This document shows, one piece after another, positions 55,330-64,000 of a DNA stretch of 64,000 nt. The stretch spans positions 1,240,001 to 1,304,000 of the forward strand of contig JAACJO010000004.1 in the NCBI GenBank assembly GCA_013368445.1. Direction: 5' to 3'. The position numbers were made by a program, and so were the translations under genes. The notes under the pieces were generated by a model. The model saw only the letters and a program-made list of their open reading frames with translations, was not told the DNA's origin and did no database searches. Source of the stretch: Leucocoprinus leucothites. Its lineage: Eukaryota > Basidiomycota > Agaricomycetes > Agaricales > Agaricaceae. Positions within the stretch are counted from its first letter, which is position 1. Each line of letters starts with the position of its first letter.

Positions 55330-58300
55330 CCCCTACACATTTTTCTTCCATTGAAGAGTATAACAATTCCATTATTGACCTCATCTTCTGTGCTAATAAC
55401 TCAACCCCTCATATTGTCAATGCAAATTCAAGATTGCCTTCAGATCATGCTCCCCTACTCATTGATCTCCCGATTCATCTGGATTATATTAATTATAGAA
55501 AATGTGTGTTGCCAAAGGATAGCGATGAAGAGACTGCTTTCATTTCTCAGGTCTCAGAGCACCTAGCAGCTATCAATTGTTCGAACATTCATTCCACTTC
55601 TTGTTTGGACATTATCTCCGACTCCATTTCCCATATACTTTCTGATTCATGGAACACAAACTCTAAAAATGTATGGATTACTAACCAGTCGAAAGAATGG
55701 TAGAACCCCCACTGCTTGGAGACTTTACTTACTTACAGGAAAACCAAAGACTGAAAAGACTAGCAAGTGTTCAGAGCGGCTACTCATGCCGCCAAATGCT
55801 CTTTCTTTGATGAACACATTCACGAAATTGCATTGACCAACAAACAACCCTGGGACCTCATGGAATGGGTCAAACAGCAAAAACTTCTGGCCATCGAGGG
55901 CATTTGATATCAAGGTCACCTGTGCAATGATCTTCCTGACTTGTGGAATGCACTTCACTCATCATACAACTCTGCATTGGGACAACTGGTAAGTCCTCAT
56001 ATTTTGAATGAAATGAAATCCCTCTCTTCCCATTCTTGGACAGAATTCTCCGCTCTTGAACTCACCGAATCCCTTTTGTCTTGTGCTAACTCCTCAGCAC
56101 TGGGACCCAATCACATCTCTTGGAGATATCTAAAATCTATTATCACCCATAACAACTGCCTCAAGAACATTATACTCATTGCTAATGCATGTGTACATCT
56201 TTCTCATTGGCCAAGTCACTTCAAAGACTCAGTCTCTATTATCATCCCCAAGCCAAATAAACCGGCCTATGATACTCCTAAAGCATTTCACCCTATTGTT
56301 CTACTAAACACTTTAGGCAAACTTATTGAAAAGATGATCACTTGCCGTGTGCAATTTGAGGTGGTTTCTTCAGGTGCTCTCCACCTGAATCAAATGGGCA
56401 GAGTTATCCAATGCTCCACCAAAGATGCAGGTGTTTTCCTCACTCACGTTATTCAGGCCAGATGGGCCAAAGGTATGATCACAAGTGTTTGTGCCTTTGA
56501 CATTGCCCAATTCTTCCCCTCCCTCAACCATGACATTCTTACTGATATCCTGCAATGCCAGGGGTTCGCCCCAGAACTCATTAAATTCTTCTCCCATTAT
56601 CTCACAGGTCAATCAACTCAATTTATGTGGAATACCTTTCTATCTGATGCCCATGACGTGGATGTTGGCATAGGGCAAGGGTTAGCTCTTTCACCAATAC
56701 TCTCAGTGCTCTACTTGGCACCTCTTATGTTCATGTTCAATCAATGTGCTCATCTACAATCCATTCCCTCATCCCTTTTATCTTTTGTTGATGATGGGCT
56801 TTGTATATCTCAAGTGAAGAATTATACTGACACTATTTCTTCCCTCAAATTAGCATACTCCATCATTAACTCCATATGCACTGACCTTGGACTAGTCATT
56901 GAACATGACAAATCTGAGGTCTTCCACTTCTCTTGTTGTCACAATGATTCTAATCCCCCACTCAACCTATCTGACATCGGTGGTCCTCTCCTACATCTGA
57001 AACACTTCTGGCAGTACCTGGGTTTTTACTTTGACCGTTGACTCTCATTTCAAGAGCACATTCGATACTACTCTACCAAAGCATTATCCACAGTGAAAGC
57101 TATAGGTATGCTAGGTAACTCAACCCGAGGTCTTCTCCCTCTCCAAAAACGACTCCTGTATAGGGTATGTATCATACCCATGGCAACATATGGCTATCAA
57201 CTATGATTCTTTGAGGGCACTCGTAACAAGGCACTTCTCAAGTCTTTATCCTCCATGCAAAGGTGTGCGGCTCTCTGGATCACAGGCGCCTTCCGCACTT
57301 CTCCATCTGGTGGTGTTGAAAGTATCGCTGGAGTTATTCCTCTTCATCTTCATCTGCATAAACTAGCTATTCACTCTTCATATTGAGTCTCTACTTTACC
57401 TTCAAATCATGCGATATGTTCCCTTTTATCAGACCGTTTCTCTCTTAATTCCTCCCCCCATCCTCAATTGCTTCACCTTCTCACTATGGCCAAAAAAGCT
57501 AAAGTCAAAGGCCCTATTATTGATATATATAATTCTCTTTCTCATCTTTCTGACTCTTTCTCTCCCTTCACTCCTGAATCCAAGCCTGGGTCTCATCTCA
57601 TGGATATTTTTTCCGATTCCATTCATTTTCATCCTTGCAATCACTCGGACAAGTATGAGATGTATAAACACATATCATCTCTTAATTCTGTTTTCTCCTC
57701 TTCTTCTTCTGATCATAATTGTATATCAGTCATTACTGATGCCTCTGTTCCACTTGTAGGTTCCCTTCAGGCGGTTTTGGCAGCACACTTATATCGTGGC
57801 AGACAACAAGTGTCCTATGCAAAACAGGCAAGTGGCTGGGTGTCTTCAACAGATGCTGAACTTTACTCCATTCACATTGGCATTGCCAAAGCCATTTCCC
57901 TTCAGTGTGACCACATCATCCTCATCACCAACTGTTTTCCAGCAGCCAAGCTGGTAGTTGACCCTTCCATTCACTCAAGTCAGTCACACTCTATCCAAGT
58001 CTGCCATCTCCTATCTGACTGGCTGGCAGCCAAGCCTTCACAGTCCATTGATTTCTGGGACATCCCATCTAAGTGGTGTTGGAAGCCCCATCTTAAAGTC
58101 CATAATGACGTCACCTCCACGCACATCCACACCCCTCCCAACACAGGTGCCACTCTTGACATCTTGCGACGTAAAGCCACCAATGACTGCCAGAAATCAT
58201 GGGAGTCTACATTTTGGAAGAAGAAGTACTGTGGCAACAGTTTCCTTCTTTCTAAGAAAAATCGTAAGTTCCTCATCCCCACTTACATCAAGGGGGGCAC

Positions 58301-60158
58301 CTGGCTCCCTCTAGCCAACAAGTTGCCATCATTATGTGCTCGCATGTCTTGGACCATTCTAAATCACGCTCCGATTGGAGCTTATTGTGAGAGGTTCTTC
58401 TCCTTCGAACCCAAATCCTGTCGCTGTGGCGACCACTTGGAAACACAACATCATATTTTGTGCTATTGCCCCCTCTATCCCATCCACACTTAATGGGTGC
58501 AATGCGCCTTCCCTCAATACGAGTTCCTTGTTGAGTTCTTGAAAAAGAACCTGGCTGCTTTTGCCTTCACCAATCATGACACGTGTCCATCGCTGCCTCA
58601 AGCTCCTGTGCCCGCTGAACCAAATGAAGGTGAACTATATTCTTTCATCTCATCTCATCTATTTTCTCTTGAGTCCAATCTCTGTGTATGACACCTCGTT
58701 CTATAGTCTCCCTTGAGTCTTTTCTATTTCGCTGGACTAATTGTATATAGTCTTTGTCTCAAGCAGTCTTCAACCCCTTCATGTACCCTGGCTTGCCATA
58801 GTGTACCATCTACTTGTAATATTTAGTCGAAAGCAGACTGTGATTGAGCACCGCTATATAAATTCTTTGATTTTTTTTTTTTTTTTTTAAAAAAAAAACA
58901 CTGACAGGAGGGGGGGGCTACTCATCCCTCTTCTCCCCTGATCCTCTCTTGGGCACCCCCCAGGCTCTCCTGGACCCCCTATGTACCCCCACTGGCCAAT
59001 GCAGGTCAAGGGCTGCCTCTGCTGCCCCCAGCAGTTGCCCCTCATCATGCTTGGCCTCCCCGCTCAGCCTCAGAGGCTCCCACTTGGTATCATATCAATG
59101 GATGCTCTCTCCAACCCCTACAGGCTCTTGACCACCTCCACCTGTCTCTGACATCTCCGCACTGTTGCAAGGCAGTTTGGAGAACTCTTTTGCAGCCTTC
59201 AGGCCATCTTCCCTTTGTTTGGATGACAGTTCATTGGTCGATGACAATGCTGGAGTGATCAGCACCTCTTTCGCCAATGCCACCAACTGGCTGGGCTGGA
59301 ATCTCTCCTCCCCATTGACTACTCCCTCCCTTCAAGACATGGCCATGAGGTTCATTATCCTGGCTGAAGTCTTCTCTCAGCCTAAGTGGGGTAACCTACC
59401 AGCTGACCCTGAGGATCCTGATGACTAGAAAACAGTCACTGAGGCACTCTGCACTCTCTTTGTTGACCCCCAGGGTGACATAGATACTGATATGAGAGAT
59501 GTGACACCTGGTCCCAGGCAGGCTCTTGTGCCTGCCCAGCCAGCACCCCCTCCCCCCTCCTCCTCTAGACCTGCTTTTTTTTTTTTTTTTTTTAAAAAAA
59601 AAATCATAAATTTATATACCAGTGCATGATAGCAGTCCAGTCGAATACAAAAGAGTACTCTAACTAGCAAACATGAGAGAAAGTGCCTCTCACATCTCGA
59701 GCAGAATATGCCTGCTCACTGCCATGGAAACCACCTGCCTCAGGCCAAAGCCCAACACAGATGTAGTAATGGCCTGCCACTGTGAGAGAGTGCAGCGATT
59801 GAGCCACCAGTATTGCCACCTGCACCATCAGGGACCTATGCCAGACCCCAGACTGCCCCCCCCACATCACAAGTCCTCCCATGCAGAACAAACCCAGCCT
59901 CCCCATGGGCAAGTTGGGGAATGGTGAGCAGCCCTTCAATGACCCCAAGGAGTCTCTTTACTTGCACATGTAAACAGAAGGTGCCCTAGGCATGGTGTGT
60001 TGCCTCTAGCTACCTCCCTGATTGTGGAGCTTCACCCAGCTGAAAGCCTACCTTGCCTTACCCAGGAGAAACTGGTCCAAACCTGCAGAACAGTTAGCAA
60101 CATGGGGAGGGACTCACCGGAACCCAGCAGACCCCAAAAAGTGCATGATGGAGTATTT

Positions 60159-60191
<33 letters not shown>

Positions 60192-60501
60192 TCAGTGGAC
60201 CCCGAAGAGGTCCAAATTTATAATGCAGTGTGCAATAGCAGTCCACGCCCAACTATCTACTACAGGGAACCAATACCACTACCAACTACGCAAGAGTAAA
60301 CAACTGGGAATATATAATGGTCCTGTCTGAGACAATACATGAATCGACAACAGAAGGGGGCTAGGCATGTGACAAAATACAAAGAAATGAAACATATACT
60401 GATATCACTGCATCTGAGGTGGCAGGCCTTGGGGTTCGTGAGGGCCCACCCAGCAACTGGCAATGGATGGGGGATGATGCGTTGACACTAGGGAGCTCCC
60501 C

Positions 60502-62419
60502 CTAGGCCCGGGGCCAACCAGCAGGACCAGAATGACTTTGCAGCCAGTCCTGATCAAACCAGTGGCACCAGAATGTGCATTTGCAGTCAGTAGCAGCATG
60601 TTCCTTGCCGCAATTGATGCACTTGATGTGGGGACAGGGTTCCCCGGCAGGTGTGGGCTGAATGGGGGGGTTTGCCTTCGGTAACCCTTTACAGCAGGAG
60701 GAGGTAGTGCGGTGATTCTCAGACCAATGTGGCCCACCGCACTGTGAGCACCTGAGAGCACGGTTGCAACAGGTGGTGGTAGTGTGGCCCCAACACCAGC
60801 ATCATTGACACTGGGGGGTCCCAGGGTGAGCACATATAGCCCTGATCATAGACTGCATGCCGTCGAAGTTGAGGTATTTGCCAACCAGGCACTTAGCATT
60901 AGCACTGGACTGAGAATCCCAAAGGTCGACCCAAATGGTGGTGGTGTCAGCTTTGGGGGAATTGTGCATGATGCACATGGAGGAGATGTTGGTGAATATC
61001 TCCTTGAAGGGAGATAAACATATACAGTTGGAGACGTGTTGCAGGGTGGTGCAGATACCACTCATATAGTAAGGGACATCCAGGATCTTGAGGTAAGACC
61101 TGGACCTGGGATGTTTAGTCTTCAGCTCAAATGGGGCTGTGAAGGCTGAAGAGAGGGAGGATTTGATCACCAATGCATCTGCATCAGTGGCAATGGTGTT
61201 GGTGTACAACGAGATGGTGTTGTACGCTCTGGCAATGTTCTCGACGCAAAGCAAGCTCTTTGCACAAGTGAGAGAGTCATTAAGAAGGCACATGGCCTTA
61301 TGATGGAGGTAGGTGATGTTACCAGCATCACCAGTGAAATCAAGGAAGAGTTGGCACTGGGTGGGGCCCAACATGGTCATGCAGGGCTTCTTTGCAGAAG
61401 GCGTGTCAGCAAGGGCAGCCTGATGCATCACAGCAATGTGGTTAGGCTCAAGGGTGGGGTGGGACTGGGCAAGCTTGATAAGCACTGCCGCAGATGCTGG
61501 AGTGCATGCAACCTCGGCAAATGACTTCTTAGCTGCCGAGGGTGGGATGGGTGCTCACTGGGCTTGGCCATCAGACCTAACCTTAGGAGCAGGGGGTGCT
61601 TGGGTGGGTGCTTTGCTACTAGTGCAGACCTTTGCAGGCACCGGCTTGGGCAGTAGGGGGGGACGGGCCAGGGTGGGCTGCAGTGCCTTGGGCATTTGCT
61701 TAGGTGCCTTGGGGGAACCCATGTCAATGTCATGTGGATCCGCTTTGTCAGCAGATCCATGAGTCGCCTCATGAATGACACATGTACAATTAGAGTTGGT
61801 CTCCAGAACTCTGGTGGCACAATCCTGAATGAAATCTGTGAATGTGTCCTATTCCTGGGCATGCATATGCTCACTGGTGAGGACTGTGTTGCCTTGGCCA
61901 TGGTTAAGGACTTCGGCAATAAGCCCAATGAGGGTCAGGACAAGTACGGTGATGGTGGCCTCGGATAGAGGGCCTTGGGGGACTAACCCAGCAAAGAGGG
62001 TGAAGAAGTGGAGCCCAGCAAGAGCCCAAGTCTCAACAGACTCCTCAGTTGACCTGGAGGAGACAGCGGATGGCAGTGCTGGGGGAGGTGGGTTCTTCAC
62101 AGGGTAGAATGTCTGTCCACCGGCAGTGAAGGGCTTTGGGGATGGCAGTGAAGGGCTTTGGGGATAGCAAGGGAACATCAGCCACAAGAGGCACTACTGG
62201 CTGCAATGGAACATCAGCAGCAGGCAGGGAGGAGGGACCAGGCAATGAGACATCAGCCTGGGGAGGACCAAAGAACCTGCAAACATTGCAGGGGTTGTCG
62301 TAGGGGTTGAGATGTTTGTCCTCAGATATCTTGGCAATGTTGAGCTCATCAGCAGAGGCCTTGGTGGACTCAGTTGTTTGGCCGGGAAGCTTGTTAGACT
62401 TGGATTTACATCTGCCCAT
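60502..62419 (-). pseudogene. LINE-B ORF1, copy B10
   Basis: The ATG at 62419 opens MGRCKSKSNKLPGQ. A 22-bp tandem duplication at 62122-62165 shifts the frame. Coding continues (TFYPVKNPPPP, LAGLHFFTLFAGL) to TAG near 61849, and then in the same layout as other copies: KKSFAEVACTPAS, QCQLFLDFTG, RSRSYLKILDVPY, IWVDLWDSQSS, ending at 60802 with TGA before the knuckles CWCWGHTTTTC, CSQCGGPHWSENH, CINCGKEHAATDC. The family stop is TAG at 60502. Confidence 0.85.
62122..62165 (-). repeat. 22-bp direct duplication in LINE-B B10 ORF1
   Basis: GGCAGTGAAGGGCTTTGGGG plus AT occurs twice back to back. Twenty-two is not a multiple of three, so it breaks the ORF1 frame of B10. Other LINE-B copies have one unit at this place. 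Confidence 0.9.
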
Positions 62420-64000
62420 GTAGCTACAAGTAGACGCAGTAGTATTGAACTCAAAACATGACACACCAACTAAGAGATGGTGGTGGTAAGAGGTCAAGAA
62501 GGGATGTGACAATGATGGAGTATGTTAGCCCCCTGGGGGGGCATAGCAAAAGAAAATGCAAGTGGATTCTTATCGCAGAAATCGACGAGCTTGTTGAAGT
62601 AGGAGGGGAAATCCCCCTCCTCACTGTGGAACCTCTGATAGGAGGTTAATATGTGCTGACAAGTTTCAAAGGCAAACCCACAAGGACATGAGATGTCCTC
62701 CTGGATATGGAACTGGGCTCTGTAGGACCTGATAGGGGCATGATTGAGTATTGCCCAGTACACCCACGCACACAGCATTAAAGATGCGAGTTTTGGCAAC
62801 CATGCTCCACCATGGAGATATGTGGGCTGAATGAATTTATTATCTCCCTTATGGAGACAAAGGAAGTCCTTACCAGCATAAGTAGGAAGAGCGAACAGTC
62901 TTGTCCACTCGTCTTTGCAAGCCTCTCCTCTAGGCCTGCAGTACCCTGTGTGCCCAAGGCTGCTGACCTGGCCCCTCCCCCAAGGGCTAGGACAGCTGGA
63001 CAGAGGTCCTCTGCTGTGCCTCCCAAGCCAGCTGACAAGGGCAAATGCCCTGCTAAGTATGCCAACATCCCTGTGATGGAGGCTACCCTCAATCCCAAGT
63101 TGACCCCTGCCAAATGCTCTTTTGCCTAGGCAGCGGTGACCTCTTCCTCCCATACAGTGCCAAAGGCCCAGCAGGGCTCTGGGGATTTGTCCCTAGTTCT
63201 CCTCAGTCATGCCTTTCCTCACCTCTCCCCTGACAAGCTCCTTTGCTTGCATAAGCAAGGGTTGTCACCTGGTGGCAGGGCAGACAATTTCCCCAGGAAG
63301 TGTCCTTGCACCACCACCTCAGGGCCATCCTGTAAAGCGGTCCTCCTTACAACCAACAATTCTTCATTGCAGTTGAACCCTGACAAGACAATGTGCCAAG
63401 TCAACCATTATCTCTCTGAGAAGAAGAACCATCTTCACCTTGAGAGTAGTATCATCACCTATGGTGGTTGGTCTTTCCAGACCAATGTTGTTCCTAATCC
63501 TGCTCAGCTGGAACTCATTTGTGAGGGCTTTGCTCAGCATGTCTGGCCTACTATTAACTGTCAGGTTGACATGGCTGTCCCTCAGTCACAGTCCTTCCTT
63601 AAGATTGTTGACATTCCCACTTCACTTCTAGTAGTGCTACAATGGGTGCTAACATCATAGAAGAGGCAATGTGTTGGTCTGCCCACTATCACCTCTTTGC
63701 CCTGGAAAGGGTTCCATATGTTCTTCCCCCCACTCGCAGCTCTGACACTGTCATCTGCTTCTTTGAGGTCTGGGATTCCAAAGCTGGTTCCCAGGCCAAG
63801 AGCCTTATCAGTAAGGCTCTTTATATTGGCCAGCACCCTTGTCGTATTCACAAGGTGCAGGTCCACCCAGGTGTCCCTGTCTGCCAGTACTGCTGGCAAT
63901 GGGGCCACAAGACCTGTCTGTGCAAGCAAATGAACACCAAGTGCCCTCAGTGTGCCCAGCCACACTACGAGGACTCGCATCATGCATTGGCTACCTGTTG

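Larger units (their letters stand above)
52402..58691 (+). pseudogene. LINE-A ORF2, copy A5, split by B7
   Basis: Part 1 (52402-53008) codes the endonuclease up to TRSLLTTFSPTHF; part 2 resumes at 55345 with SSIEEYNNS. RT is 366 codons open (55941-57041) with FVDDG intact and AFDIAQFFPSLNH. RNase H is open in 57468-58493 (TDASVPL, TDAELYS, TNC where others have TDC). The zinc motif CRCGDHLETQHHILCYC precedes the end at 58691. Stops include TAG 55701, several before 55930, TGA 57039 and two near 57205 and 57384. Confidence 0.87.
50881..58898 (+). mobile_element. LINE-A copy A5, split by LINE-B B7
   Basis: Pieces 50881-53008 and 55345-58898 give most of ORF1, all of ORF2, the 3' UTR and the tail. 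The left end starts inside ORF1, directly against A4. It is CpG-poor and rich in TG/CA changes compared with A1, so it is relatively old. B7 inserted into its endonuclease coding region with a 15-bp duplication. Confidence 0.9.
60157..62511 (-). mobile_element. LINE-B copy B10, full length, inserted in LINE-E
   Basis: ATGATGGAGTAT flanks it (60145-60156, 62512-62523); four extra bases sit at the 5' junction. It starts with the LINE-B 5' terminus near 62506 and ends in a T/A tail of about 40 bp. At 2.36 kb it is the longest LINE-B here and holds ORF1 only. Confidence 0.92.
59575..62924 (-). mobile_element. LINE-E 3' fragment, split by LINE-B B10, inserted in LINE-E ORF1
   Basis: CTCCTCTAGACCTGC (59560-59574) and CTCCTCTAGGCCTGC (62925-62939) flank it. 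From the tail it has a T/A tail, the stem-loop (CTGG-AC-TGC-TATCAT-GCA-CTGG on its strand), a ~500-bp 3' UTR without recognised genes, then, beyond B10, the C-terminus of ORF2 (62924-62526). That segment reads HGGAWLPKLASL, WAILNHAPIRSYRAQF and CPCGFAFETCQHIL, clearly related to the LINE-A C-terminal zinc domain. Confidence 0.85.
58899..64000 (+). pseudogene. LINE-E ORF1 (third LINE family), interrupted and cut by window edge
   Basis: Pieces 58899-59574 and 62940-64000 form an ORF1-like gene running off the right edge. Part 1 includes SDISALLQGSLENSF and a Pro-rich end (QPAPPPPSSSRPA). Part 2 continues in register with VPKAADLAPPPRA, then a region matching the LINE-A/B core (QSQSFLKIVDIP, FEVWDSKAGSQAKSL) and a knuckle CQYCWQWGHKTCLC followed by CPQCAQPHYEDSHH. 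Stops at 59428, 63129 and 63658 with a frameshift after the last show decay. Its left edge abuts the tail of LINE-A A5, so the true 5' end is not visible. Confidence 0.75.

Noticed and set aside
48521..58898. A4/A5 as a single twin-primed insertion
   Set aside because: Twin priming inverts a segment that is missing from the other part; here both arms contain ORF1 and endonuclease, and A4 has no matching flank.
59673..59927. Plus-strand open frame in the LINE-E 3' fragment
   Set aside because: It lies in the 3' UTR of a minus-strand element, has no recognisable domain and no start context.
1..64000. tRNA, rRNA, CRISPR arrays or bacterial operons
   Set aside because: I saw no cloverleaf with conserved arms, no rRNA sequence, and no spaced short repeats; introns, LINEs and LTR elements make this a eukaryotic region.

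Overview
The window is a dense, nested graveyard of transposable elements with no recognisable host gene. Families, short introns of about 50-60 nt, a chromodomain Ty3/gypsy element, a RepHel Helitron and Tad1-like LINEs with RNase H all suggest a filamentous fungus, most likely an agaricomycete basidiomycete. That placement is inference from element types; no species marker is present. CpG decay (C to T, G to A) is the main mutational signature.

Layout, left to right. 1-7922: a nearly complete Ty3/gypsy element (GypA) on the minus strand. Its 3' end carries an extra, spliced, opposite-strand gene with a Gal4-type zinc cluster. 7923-8354: part of a second LTR family (LTR-B). 8355-14049: a 5'-truncated LINE-A with ORF1 and ORF2. 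14050-16714: a truncated second gypsy (GypB) with its 5' LTR. 16715-19599: a LINE-A 3' end holding a Tc1 transposon and a solo LTR-A. 19600-19786: a Ty1/copia RT scrap. 19787-28495: stacked LINE-B copies, two of them inserted inside other LINE-B copies. 28496-36140: a probable copia LTR split by a Helitron and a solo LTR-B; the Helitron holds a 62-bp LINE-A insertion. 36141-48214: a LINE-A/LINE-B composite, into which a full-length LINE-A inserted; that copy later received a second Tc1 and a solo LTR. 48215-58898: two LINE-A copies head to head, the second split by LINE-B. 58899-64000: ORF1 of a third LINE family (LINE-E), interrupted by a LINE-E 3' fragment that itself holds a LINE-B. It runs off the right edge.

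How the parts relate. LINE-A encodes ORF1 (gag-like, CCHC knuckles) and ORF2 (endonuclease, reverse transcriptase, RNase H). LINE-B is a repeated unit of about 2.1-2.4 kb with its own 5' end, 3' end and target-site duplications, but only ORF1. Its 5' terminal sequence and 3' terminal stem-loop resemble those of LINE-A, so I infer a half-LINE parasite moved by LINE-A enzymes. With the zinc-cluster gene carried antisense inside GypA, this is the strongest candidate for new biology here. Boundaries were read by eye and may be off by a few bases where tails or microhomology blur a junction.
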